Shown one piece after another: positions 16,889-25,161 of a stretch of DNA of 64,000 nt. The notes below the pieces were generated by a model. The model ran no database searches. It was not told where the DNA came from and saw nothing but the letters and a program-made list of their open reading frames with translations. The DNA comes from DASPKM01 sp035628135 (GTDB taxonomy: Bacteria > Bacteroidota > Bacteroidia > Chitinophagales > Chitinophagaceae). The stretch is from the NCBI GenBank assembly GCA_035628135.1, contig DASPKM010000009.1:1-64000 (forward strand), in the 5' to 3' direction. The translations under genes were made by a program, and so were the position numbers. The first letter of the stretch is position 1, and every line of letters begins with the position of its first letter.

Positions 16889-18292
16889 ATGGCATACGAC
16901 GTAGTTGTAATAGGCAGCGGCCCGGGTGGGTATGTGGCTGCTATCAGGGCTTCTCAGCTTGGTCTTAAAACAGCGATCATTGAAAAGGAAAGTCTCGGCG
17001 GCATTTGTCTTAACTGGGGCTGCATTCCCACCAAGGCATTGTTGAAAAGCGCACAGGTACTGGAATACATCAAGCACGCCAGCAACTACGGCATCGAAGC
17101 CAGCGGCCAGCATAATTTCGAAGCTGTGATCAAACGCAGCCGCGGTGTGGCCGATAAAATGAGCCGCGGGGTTCAATTCTTAATGAAGAAAAATAAGATA
17201 GATGTCATCAACGGTTTTGGAAAATTAAAGGGTAAAGGACAGATCGAAGTAAGCAAAGCCGACGGTAGCAAGCAAACAGTGGATGCCAAACACATCATCC
17301 TGGCAACGGGGGCGCGCAGCCGCGAATTGCCATCTATGCCCCTCGACGGAAAAAAGATTATAGGCTACCGCGAAGCCATGTCACTTCCCCAGCAACCCAA
17401 AAGCATGATCGTAGTTGGCAGCGGCGCCATTGGTGTTGAGTTCGCTTATTTTTATAACAGCATCGGCACCAAGGTCACAATTGTTGAATTCCTTCCACGC
17501 ATTGTGCCTGTAGAAGATGAAGAGATTTCCAAAGAACTGGAAAAATTATATAAGAAATATGGCATGACGGTCATGACCAGCAGCGAAGTAACCAGCGTCG
17601 ACATATCTGGCAATGGTGTTAAGGCCAAGGTAAAAACCGCCGATGGCGAAACCACTCTGGAAGCAGATGTATTATTGAGCGCAGTAGGCATTGCCGCCAA
17701 CATCGAAGGCATCGGGCTGGAAGAGCTTGGTGTTAAGACCGACAAGGGTAAGATCGTGGTAGATAAATATTACCAGACGAATGTGCCCGGCGTGTATGGC
17801 ATCGGCGATTGTGTTCCCGGACAGGCATTGGCGCACGTGGCATCTAAAGAAGCCATTATTTGCGCGGAGGCAATTGCTTATGCCGAAAAGAAATTCAATC
17901 ACCAGCCCGAGCCCCTGGATTATGGAAACGTGCCGGGCTGTACGTATTGCTCACCCGAAATTGCATCCGTGGGACTTACGGAAAAACAGGCCCGCGACGC
18001 AGGATATGAAGTAAAAGTGGGCAAGTTCCCATTAAGCGCTGCCGGCAAGGCCACCGCAGCGGGACACAATGAAGGATTTGTAAAAGTGATTTTCGACGCT
18101 AAGTACGGCGAATGGCTGGGCACGCACATGATCGGTTACAATGTAACGGAGATGATCGCTGAAACCGTAGTGGCGCGCAAACTGGAAACCACTCACCACG
18201 AAGTGCTGAACAGCATACACCCCCACCCGACCATGAGCGAGAACATTAAAGAGGCGATCGAGGTGGCATACGGTGAGCCGATCCATATTTAA
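16889..18292 (+). CDS. lpdA: Dihydrolipoyl dehydrogenase (E3)
   Basis: Re-oxidises protein-bound dihydrolipoamide with NAD+ for the pyruvate, 2-oxoglutarate or branched-chain 2-oxoacid complexes. The 467-residue flavoprotein has the FAD-binding GSGPGGYVAA (about 9-18), the redox disulphide in GGICLNWGCIPTKALL (about 37-52), a second GxGxxG for NAD (VVGSGAIGVEFAYFY, about 177-191) and the HPHPTMSE catalytic motif (about 444-451). It is followed after 9 bases by an FAD-dependent oxidoreductase and diverges from bshB1. An E2 subunit that could use this E3 is encoded at 31649-33040. Confidence 0.97.
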   Translation: MAYDVVVIGSGPGGYVAAIRASQLGLKTAIIEKESLGGICLNWGCIPTKALLKSAQVLEYIKHASNYGIEASGQHNFEAVIKRSRGVADKMSRGVQFLMKKNKIDVINGFGKLKGKGQIEVSKADGSKQTVDAKHIILATGARSRELPSMPLDGKKIIGYREAMSLPQQPKSMIVVGSGAIGVEFAYFYNSIGTKVTIVEFLPRIVPVEDEEISKELEKLYKKYGMTVMTSSEVTSVDISGNGVKAKVKTADGETTLEADVLLSAVGIAANIEGIGLEELGVKTDKGKIVVDKYYQTNVPGVYGIGDCVPGQALAHVASKEAIICAEAIAYAEKKFNHQPEPLDYGNVPGCTYCSPEIASVGLTEKQARDAGYEVKVGKFPLSAAGKATAAGHNEGFVKVIFDAKYGEWLGTHMIGYNVTEMIAETVVARKLETTHHEVLNSIHPHPTMSENIKEAIEVAYGEPIHI

Positions 18293-18301
18293 CCTCATAA
18301 A

Positions 18302-19441
18302 ATGCAGGTATCTCTCTGGGAGCAGGAAAGCTTTTTAAAACCGGCTGATGTGCTCATTGTCGGCGCCGGCTTTGCGGGACTGTGGGCGGCGCTGGAATTG
18401 AAAAGGAAAAAAAAGCGGTTGGAGATCACCGTTATCGACCGCGGAATCATACCTACAGGGGCCAGCACCCGCAATGCGGGGTTCTCCTGCTTTGGCAGCA
18501 CCACGGAATTATTATACGATGCAAAGACCTTTGGCGAAGAGCAGATGCTCACCCTCGCCACCTTGCGGTACAAAGGATTGCTGCACATCCGCGAGAACTT
18601 CAAGCCCAAAACCATCGATTATCATGAATGGGGAGGGTATGAGCTGTTTACCGAGAACGGCAAATATGATTTATCTGCACTTACGAGCGACCTCAAAAAG
18701 CTGAACAAGGCGCTTAAGCATGATTTTAAAACCAATGAGCTGTTCAGGTTGTCCGATAAGAAGATCGAGCAGTTCGGTTTCAAAGGCGTTGCGCACCTCG
18801 TGGAAAATAAACTGGAAGGCCAGCTCCATTCCGGCAAGCTCACTGAGGCCCTGGTAAATGAAGTGCGTCAACAAGGCGTTCGTGTACTGTTCGGGTTTGA
18901 AGCCACCGGCTTTGACAAGATAAATGACCGCGTGGTGGTGCACAGCACGCGTGGCATTGACCTTTCAGCAAAACAATTGATCATTTGTACCAATGCGTTC
19001 ACCAACACGCTGATACCGCAACTGCAGGTAAAGCCGGCCAGGGGCCAGGTATTGGTCACTTCTCCCATCAACGGGCTGCGCTTTAAGGGCTGCTTTCATT
19101 ATGATGAAGGCTTTGTTTATTTCCGCAACATCGACAACCGCGTGTTGCTCGGCGGCGCAAGAAATAAATTCTTCGAGCAGGAATATACCGAGGAACTAAC
19201 TACCACGGACAACCTGCAACACGAGTTGGAAAAATTGCTTCGCGAAGTAATACTACCCGGTGAAAAGGATTATAGCGTCGATTACCGGTGGAGCGGTATC
19301 ATGGGCATGGGGCAGGACAAAATGCCGATAGTAAAAGAGTTACAGCCACGTGTATTTTGCGCCGTCGCCATGGGCGGCATCGGTGTGGCCATGGCGCCCA
19401 TAGTGGCAAGGCAGGTAACCCGCCTGATGCTGGGGTCCTGA
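18302..19441 (+). CDS. FAD-dependent oxidoreductase (DAO family)
   Basis: A 379-residue flavoprotein with an N-terminal dinucleotide-binding motif DVLIVGAGFAGLWAALEL (about 15-32), the GASTRNAGF segment (about 55-63) typical of D-amino-acid-oxidase-like enzymes, and a C-terminal YRWSGIMGMGQDKMPIV region. Relatives oxidise amino acids or polyamine derivatives (for example gamma-glutamylputrescine oxidase) at C-N bonds. The substrate is not evident. It lies 9 bases after lpdA on the same strand, probably in one transcript, though no functional link is obvious. It converges with the M43 protease gene, with only two bases between the ends. Confidence 0.9.
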   Translation: MQVSLWEQESFLKPADVLIVGAGFAGLWAALELKRKKKRLEITVIDRGIIPTGASTRNAGFSCFGSTTELLYDAKTFGEEQMLTLATLRYKGLLHIRENFKPKTIDYHEWGGYELFTENGKYDLSALTSDLKKLNKALKHDFKTNELFRLSDKKIEQFGFKGVAHLVENKLEGQLHSGKLTEALVNEVRQQGVRVLFGFEATGFDKINDRVVVHSTRGIDLSAKQLIICTNAFTNTLIPQLQVKPARGQVLVTSPINGLRFKGCFHYDEGFVYFRNIDNRVLLGGARNKFFEQEYTEELTTTDNLQHELEKLLREVILPGEKDYSVDYRWSGIMGMGQDKMPIVKELQPRVFCAVAMGGIGVAMAPIVARQVTRLMLGS

Positions 19442-19443
19442 TC

Positions 19444-20718
19444 TTACAATTTCAAAAACTTTTCCTGGTATTGCTTAATGCCCTCGCTGTTGTTGTGCAG
19501 CCTGATCACATATATGCCGCCTGCGAGGTGGCGTATGTCGATGGTGGTTTTGTGTTGACTAAGACGGAATGTTTTTACGGGCTGGCCCATGTGGTTTACT
19601 ACCTGCGCCTCGCTTCCCAATAATTCAGCATGTTGCGTGATGTCGATCACCAGCTGGCTTTGCGTTGGGTTGGGATACAGGTTCAGCAATTTCACAACGG
19701 GTTCGGTTGCTACCGGCGCTTCAATGGGTTTTGGTTTGGGTGTGCCGCTGCATCCTTGCGATGACAACATTGCATGGCGCGGGCCGCCTTCTGCGAATGC
19801 TGCGCGCATCCTGTTCATCTGGCCTACTGTAAACATCAGCATACAATCGTCGTTGGTAAGGTCCATGTAGTTCATGTACATATCACCGTTACCCGTATTG
19901 CCGCAACTGAATTTAATGCCCGAGGGGCAGCCGCGGTTGGCGGAACGTTGCGTGGGTGTGTCGTCTACTAGATCATCGCCGCAATAGGTATCGCCCCAAA
20001 TGTGGCGTAGTCCCAGCCAATGCCCTATTTCATGTACCGCTGTCTTGCCCTGGTTGTAAGGAAACACAACGTTGCCCTTTGTTCCAAAGGCCGAAGGGAC
20101 TATTGCAATACCGTCCCTGTCTGCAGGACCTCCGATAGGACTTGCGTAACCCATGATTCCGCCTGCCAGGCTGCCTATCCAGATGTTGAGGTAATAACGG
20201 CTATCCCATGCATCGTCGCCGCCCTGGTTGCTGAATTTAATGCGGTCGTCCATTCCATACAGGGTTACCCAGGTGCTCTTGCGCACGATGCCGCTGGTGG
20301 CATATCCATTGGGATCTACTTTGGCCAGGCAAAACTGGATGCGGCAATTGGCGGCCAGGTTCCTGAAATGCGCGGGTATCCTTGCGGTGTCCGCAAGCTG
20401 AAACTGGAAGGCCTTGTTCAATACTTCTATCTGCGAAAGCACTTGTTCGTCGCTGATATTCTGGTGAGACTCTTTATATAAGATATGTACTACTATCGGT
20501 ATGGTAATTACAGGCACAACGCCCGCAGGTGCTCCCGCGCCCATGATGGCGGTGGAACGCGAATTACTCAAGAGCGCATTGGAAGCTTCGATGTGTTCTT
20601 GAATGGCGGGGAATCGTTTCAACAATTCATCCTGGTAATGCGAGGCGCCGCATTCTCTTTGTGCGAACGTGAAACTACCCGTGATCAGTAATAAGCAAAG
20701 TAAAGCTAGTCGGCTCAT
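19444..20718 (-). CDS. Secreted M43 (cytophagalysin-type) zinc metalloprotease with T9SS tail
   Basis: The 424-residue protein has a signal peptide (MSRLALLCLLLITGSFTFA), a zinc site HEIGHWLGLRH at about 229-239 (HExxHxxGxxH metzincin consensus) and a downstream YMNYMDLTNDDCMLMFT Met-turn region. A C-terminal segment, LNLYPNPTQSQLVIDI (about 343-358), is followed by a short beta-rich domain. That tail is the type IX secretion (Por) sorting domain, so the protease is probably exported to the surface or medium. It lies downstream of a gap of 363 bases without genes. The physiological substrate is unknown. Confidence 0.95.
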   Translation of the reverse strand: MSRLALLCLLLITGSFTFAQRECGASHYQDELLKRFPAIQEHIEASNALLSNSRSTAIMGAGAPAGVVPVITIPIVVHILYKESHQNISDEQVLSQIEVLNKAFQFQLADTARIPAHFRNLAANCRIQFCLAKVDPNGYATSGIVRKSTWVTLYGMDDRIKFSNQGGDDAWDSRYYLNIWIGSLAGGIMGYASPIGGPADRDGIAIVPSAFGTKGNVVFPYNQGKTAVHEIGHWLGLRHIWGDTYCGDDLVDDTPTQRSANRGCPSGIKFSCGNTGNGDMYMNYMDLTNDDCMLMFTVGQMNRMRAAFAEGGPRHAMLSSQGCSGTPKPKPIEAPVATEPVVKLLNLYPNPTQSQLVIDITQHAELLGSEAQVVNHMGQPVKTFRLSQHKTTIDIRHLAGGIYVIRLHNNSEGIKQYQEKFLKL

Positions 20719-21081
20719 TTTTTTCTTTTTGTGGCCGGCTATTCATAGACTTGAATGAAGTCTTCAGGCGGAATTGGACATCACGCGAGGGTACTGATCC
20801 AATGGGATTGATTGGGTTTCAGGGGAACGGTTCCGCAGGGCGGAATGAAAGGCATTAATAGGATGTGGGAGCGTTCAGAAGCAAAACCGATAGCTCATAA
20901 ATCGAATGGCACCAGGAGGATAATCCTTTGAAGAAAGATGGATGGAACTGGTGGTATTCAGATGATAAGCGATAGTAAAACAAATATTTTTTCCTGATAA
21001 ATCAAAGCACCCCTCTAAAAATTTTATAAACTGCTTAACGGGCCCCTGCCCATCCCTTATTTTTGCTGCACAAATACATCT
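20719..21081. other. Divergent gap between the M43 protease and the glutaminyl cyclase
   Basis: No coding region, RNA gene or repeat stands out. It contains the promoters of both genes; TATTTTTG at 21058-21065 is the only exact -7-like box I note. Confidence 0.5.
21058..21065 (+). promoter_or_regulatory. Candidate -7 element of the glutaminyl-cyclase gene
   Basis: TATTTTTG matches TAnnTTTG and lies 16 bases upstream of the ATG at 21082. Confidence 0.45.
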
Positions 21082-21900
21082 ATGAAGCTGAAATCCCCCG
21101 GGCTCTTCCTGTTAACAGCCTGTTTGTTCGCGGCCTGCAATGGGAATGAAGGCGGCAATGGTGACAATGGTTCCGGAGGAACTACCGGCGATCCACCCCC
21201 TCCCATTATCAATTACAGTCTTGTAAAATCACACCCGCACGACACCGCCAATTTTATACAGGGCCTTGAATTTCATGATGGTGTATTATACGAAAGCACA
21301 GGCTCACCCGTTGAATTCGGTTACCCATCCTGGCTAGGAAAGCTCGATCTTACCACCGGCAAGTTCCAGAACAAAATAGTGCTCGATACCCAATATTTTG
21401 CAGAAGGGCTCACCGTTTTTAACGGTAAGCTATACCAACTGACCTGGCAGAATAAAAAAGGCTTTGTTTATGATCCTGCCACGTTAAAAAAGCTGGGCGA
21501 GTTCAGTTATAATACCGAGGGATGGGGCCTTACGCACGATAGCGCTTCATTGATCATGAGCGATGGCAGCAGCAACCTTTATTTTCTCGATCCTGTAACG
21601 TATAGGAACCAGCGCATTGTCGGCGTATCGGACCAGAATGGCCCTGTGGGCAACCTGAATGAGCTGGAGTACATCGATGGTTTCGTATATGCCAACCAGT
21701 GGCAAACCAACTACATATTGAAGATCGATCCCAATACGGGAAAAGTGGTGGGCAAGCTCGACCTGTCTACCCTGGTGAATGAGATCAATTTCCGTACGCC
21801 CGGGCATGATTACCTCAATGGCATTGCGTACAATCCTGCCAGCGGAACGGTGTTTGTAACGGGCAAACGCTGGTCGCAGTTGTACGAGATCAAATTCTGA
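21082..21900 (+). CDS. Glutaminyl-peptide cyclotransferase-like lipoprotein
   Basis: A 272-residue beta-propeller protein of the plant/bacterial glutaminyl cyclase type. It would convert N-terminal Gln to pyroglutamate on exported proteins. It has a lipoprotein signal peptide with Cys19 (CLFAAC), then a Gly/Asn-rich linker, then the family signatures FIQGLEFHDGVLYESTG (about 58-74), YQLTWQNKKGFVYD and a C-terminal FRTPGHDYLNGIAYNP region. Signal peptidase I cleavage of many Bacteroidota exported proteins leaves N-terminal Gln, which fits such an enzyme. A -7 element is present. It is monocistronic and converges, one base apart, with the methyltransferase gene. Confidence 0.92.
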   Translation: MKLKSPGLFLLTACLFAACNGNEGGNGDNGSGGTTGDPPPPIINYSLVKSHPHDTANFIQGLEFHDGVLYESTGSPVEFGYPSWLGKLDLTTGKFQNKIVLDTQYFAEGLTVFNGKLYQLTWQNKKGFVYDPATLKKLGEFSYNTEGWGLTHDSASLIMSDGSSNLYFLDPVTYRNQRIVGVSDQNGPVGNLNELEYIDGFVYANQWQTNYILKIDPNTGKVVGKLDLSTLVNEINFRTPGHDYLNGIAYNPASGTVFVTGKRWSQLYEIKF

Positions 21901-22797
21901 TCATGATCTTTCGGCTACGTAAATAACCGAGCTGCACCTGGTAGCGGCGCCGCGCGCCGCGATATTCGACCGGAGGCCATTCAAGCTTCCTTTTATCACT
22001 CCCAGTTTTCCTGTCTTATACCGCTCGCTCAGTAAGCTTACATAATAACTATCGAACCATTGCGGGTAGGTGCCGATAAAATGCATTCTGTGCTTTTTGA
22101 ACAAGGCCTGCATCGATCCGGGAGAAAAATGATATAAATGCCGCGGCACATCATACGCCGCCCAGTATTCACCATAGGCTTTTGCATCGGCCGAAGTATA
22201 GTTCGGTACGGCAATAAGCAGCATGCCGCCGTGTTTCAATATGGTCCTGATGTGCTGGAGATAATCATGAATAGCGTGTACATGTTCCAATACATGCCAC
22301 ATCGTAATGGCATCAAACTGTCCGCCTTGTAATTGAAAGAGCGCCGCGGTATCGTCGAGCGCAATGTTCATTTCCTTTGCTTTTGCGCGGGCTGTTGCAT
22401 CGGGCTCGAGGCCAGTGGCGTCCCAACCTGCTTTGCGCATGGTTTCGACAAACAAGCCCGTTCCCGCGCCAATGTCCAGCAGCTTTCCCTTCTCGCGCCG
22501 CGTTACCTTTTGCACCAGTTTTTTCTTTTGATCGAGCGTTATCTTTCTAACCTGGTGATACACTTTGTTTATCAATCCGCGCTTTGTGTTGGAATGGGAA
22601 ATATAATTTTCTGATTGATAATAGCGGCCGATGCTATCGGCATCGGGAACATCCTGCGTAAAGCGCGCGCCACAATCATCGCACTCCCAGATGTCGAACA
22701 ATTCGCCCGATACGGTATGGTCTTTCGCGGTAAGCGCCTTGTGGATCTTACCCGAATTGCACAGGGGACAACTGGTATAATGGATGATAGAGTGCAT
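21901..22797 (-). CDS. SAM-dependent methyltransferase with N-terminal zinc-ribbon
   Basis: The 298-residue protein starts with four cysteines in two pairs (CPLCNSGK and CDDCGARF, residues 10-45), a probable zinc ribbon. A class I methyltransferase domain follows: motif I is LLDIGAGTGLFVETMRKAGW (about 105-124), and AITMWHVLEHVHAIHDYL lies near 165. Such proteins are often found in glycan, lipopolysaccharide or natural-product gene sets. It lies 3 bases downstream of the HU-type membrane protein gene on the same strand. The target of methylation is unknown. Confidence 0.9.
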   Translation of the reverse strand: MHSIIHYTSCPLCNSGKIHKALTAKDHTVSGELFDIWECDDCGARFTQDVPDADSIGRYYQSENYISHSNTKRGLINKVYHQVRKITLDQKKKLVQKVTRREKGKLLDIGAGTGLFVETMRKAGWDATGLEPDATARAKAKEMNIALDDTAALFQLQGGQFDAITMWHVLEHVHAIHDYLQHIRTILKHGGMLLIAVPNYTSADAKAYGEYWAAYDVPRHLYHFSPGSMQALFKKHRMHFIGTYPQWFDSYYVSLLSERYKTGKLGVIKGSLNGLRSNIAARGAATRCSSVIYVAERS

Positions 22798-22800
22798 GGA

Positions 22801-23397
22801 TCACTGGCTGCCGATGGTCTCCAATCCCCAACCTGCCCTGAAGAAGTGAAAGAAAAGTATGATCAATGCAACGGCGAATAATATCAATGCATATATCCAC
22901 CACGATTCTTTTTCTACATAAGTTCCGTTACCGAGCAATGCAGACATATCCTGCGTGGTCATTTCCTGGTCGCCTACCAACAGCGCGTGCTGAGCATCGT
23001 GCCTGATAACGCGGTGTGCGGGCACAGGTTGCAATAATGAGGGAGGGCCCGCGCTTTCAAAATGGATCTCGCCGCTCAGTTCCTTGCTAAGCGTTCCTAC
23101 TTCGGGCCAATGGAATTTTTCATTGTGGCGAACGCGGCTGCGCAGCTCGTATGCAAATTCATTGTATTGCTTAATGGCCTCGTATTCCGGAATGTCCTTG
23201 TGCGTGGCAAGGAAGCTGAAAAAATCTTTGTCGGGCGCATCGAAATATTTATCGAAACGGAACCGGTAAGAAGGCGGATGTATTTCGCGGTTGGAGAAAT
23301 CGTTCATAGCGGGCAGGCGCTCCAGGTAAATGGTGCCCAGTCCCGGTATGCTGATGCTTTTATGCTGGATGAGATAACCGTTAAGGATGCCGATCAT
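22801..23397 (-). CDS. Membrane protein with HU-CCDC81-type domain
   Basis: A 198-residue protein. The N-terminal half (IGILNGYLIQHKSISIPGLGTI, then RFDKYFD and the EYEAIKQYNEFAYELRSRVR segment) resembles the prokaryotic CCDC81-like HU domain found at the start of Bacteroidota cell-division and peptidoglycan-linked proteins. One membrane segment lies near the C-terminus (WWIYALILFAVALIILFFHF, about 165-185). The usual SPOR domain after the membrane segment is missing; the tail is only about 13 residues. Its ATG lies 10 bases from an AT-rich inverted repeat. It may tether a DNA- or protein-binding module to the membrane. Domain assignment is from remembered family patterns. Confidence 0.78.
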   Translation of the reverse strand: MIGILNGYLIQHKSISIPGLGTIYLERLPAMNDFSNREIHPPSYRFRFDKYFDAPDKDFFSFLATHKDIPEYEAIKQYNEFAYELRSRVRHNEKFHWPEVGTLSKELSGEIHFESAGPPSLLQPVPAHRVIRHDAQHALLVGDQEMTTQDMSALLGNGTYVEKESWWIYALILFAVALIILFFHFFRAGWGLETIGSQ

Positions 23398-23407
23398 GCT
23401 GCAAGTT

Positions 23408-23491
23408 TAATTATTAATTACTGATTATTGATTATTTGCGGCAAATATGCCCGCATCAATTAGTAATCAATAACTCATAATTAATAATCAT
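23408..23491. repeat. AT-rich inverted repeat (family A, copy 2)
   Basis: About 27-base arms, from TAATTATTAATTACTG (start 23408) to AATAATCA (end about 23490), pair with roughly five mismatches around a spacer near 23440-23460. It lies between two minus-strand genes, upstream of the HU-type gene. Confidence 0.7.
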
Positions 23492-23492
23492 C

Positions 23493-25154
23493 TCACCGCC
23501 TCTGCCCAAAGGAATACACTATTCCTCCCAGGATATTAAAGCCATAGGCCTCATACTGGTTCCAGCGTTCGTATTTGTTGTTGAAGATATTGTTCATTTG
23601 CACCCAGAGGTTAAACTGGCGGGTGATGCGGAACTCTACGCCCGCACTCCAGTCGAAGGCCGCTTCGCCTTTATAATTGTCCAGGTTCTTGCCACGGTAT
23701 TGCGCGCCGTCCCAGGCAAATATGTCCGACCGCAACCAAAGATCTTTCAGCAGCCGCCATTTCAGTGAGCCCGTAAATTCGAACGGCAGCAGTCCCCAGG
23801 CCTTCTTTTCGCGCTGCAGCTTGTTGTATTGATTAAAATCGAGCTTGGCGCTTGCACTGAAAGCTTCTCCTTGTGTGTACCCGATCTCTGCATGTAGATG
23901 GAGGGCTTGCATGCTGGGCTCGTAAAGGGTCAGGAAGGTTTTGCCATCCACCGTATCGTTCACGAACAAAGCCATGTTCTTGTACAGGTTAAAGCCCAGC
24001 TTGGCGGAATAGGTCAGGTGATTGCCCGCCGATCCTTTAATGCCCACGTAACGCTCCTGCACCCTCGTGTTCAACAGGGAATCGGGTTGCAATATCCAGG
24101 GATTAATGCCCGCGAAGCGTTGATAAGAACCTTTGTTGTAATAGCCGATCCATCCCAGCTGCACCGTAAATGGCTGCTCGGGAACTTTGAACTCCACCAT
24201 TACGTTCGGCATCAGGTTAAATTCCCCCTGGTCCCAGGAAGGTATGATGCCGCCGTGCACGTAAACATTCGGCGTTTTAAATACCAGCGTGGGCTTTACC
24301 AGGTAAATATTGTTGTTGATGGTCTTTGCGTTTTTGTCGCCGCCGCGGTTAAATCCCGTAAGGTCTGCCGTAAGCCCGATCTTGAACCCAAACTCCGAGA
24401 AACGCTTTTCCAACGGAAGCTCCAGCACGGAATTGGTTTCTTGCCCGCGAGGGTTCATGTTGTTGGCGAATACAGACACAGATAAATTAGGATTGTACAA
24501 CAGGTCGAACTCGGTAGGTGCGTAGTTCCTGAAATGTACTTTCCCTTCATAGGTCTGGAACCGCTGGCGCAATTGTTCCTTGCTGAAGTTGAGCGTGCCC
24601 GGCCTGAAACCGTAGAAATAATAATCCTCGCTTTTCACGCCGAGCTTTCCATTCCATTCGTGGTTCTTGATGGTACGCACAGTGCCGGTAAGGTCAACGC
24701 TGGTAAGACTGTTCTTTTGAAACTGGTTAAGATCACCCTTGGATGTATAGTGATTGGCAAAAACGTTGAAGTAAGAATTTTCTGAATTGCCGAAGCTGAA
24801 ACCCGCCTGTATGAAGGGCTGGTGCACATTGCCGATGCCGGCCTTGATATAATTGCTGTATTCCCACGCAGTGAGCGAATCCACATGCAATGCCACCGGC
24901 TTCAGGTCGGCCGGTTGGTACGCGAACAAAAGGTTTTGCGTGGGGATGTTATAACTAAGCCTCGGCCTGGTGGTATCGGCAACGGGAGGAACGGCGTTGA
25001 AATTAATTTTCACTGCTTCCCGCAGTACCGGTTTAAAGGTAGAGGTAATGTCGATGGTCTTCTTCTTTGGGTCTTGCGCAAACAGTTGCACAAGAAACAA
25101 GGAACATGGAACCAGGAAGAAAATTCTTTTAATCATAACAGGTATGAATTTCAA
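23493..25154 (-). CDS. Outer-membrane beta-barrel protein, TonB-receptor-like without plug
   Basis: A 553-residue protein with a signal peptide (IKRIFFLVPCSLFLVQLFAQ) and a short N-terminal linker, then alternating strands. The C-terminal part, VEFRITRQFNLWVQMNNIFNNKYERW, matches the last strands of TonB-dependent receptors, where such NIFN/YE segments are common. There is no plug domain, so it is probably a porin or a scaffold barrel rather than a true receptor. An internal ATG at 25136 (MIKRIFF) is a likely alternative start. It lies 7 bases downstream of the large TPR gene, and the pair is probably co-transcribed. Confidence 0.86.
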   Translation of the reverse strand: MKFIPVMIKRIFFLVPCSLFLVQLFAQDPKKKTIDITSTFKPVLREAVKINFNAVPPVADTTRPRLSYNIPTQNLLFAYQPADLKPVALHVDSLTAWEYSNYIKAGIGNVHQPFIQAGFSFGNSENSYFNVFANHYTSKGDLNQFQKNSLTSVDLTGTVRTIKNHEWNGKLGVKSEDYYFYGFRPGTLNFSKEQLRQRFQTYEGKVHFRNYAPTEFDLLYNPNLSVSVFANNMNPRGQETNSVLELPLEKRFSEFGFKIGLTADLTGFNRGGDKNAKTINNNIYLVKPTLVFKTPNVYVHGGIIPSWDQGEFNLMPNVMVEFKVPEQPFTVQLGWIGYYNKGSYQRFAGINPWILQPDSLLNTRVQERYVGIKGSAGNHLTYSAKLGFNLYKNMALFVNDTVDGKTFLTLYEPSMQALHLHAEIGYTQGEAFSASAKLDFNQYNKLQREKKAWGLLPFEFTGSLKWRLLKDLWLRSDIFAWDGAQYRGKNLDNYKGEAAFDWSAGVEFRITRQFNLWVQMNNIFNNKYERWNQYEAYGFNILGGIVYSFGQRR

Positions 25155-25161
25155 AAATTGA

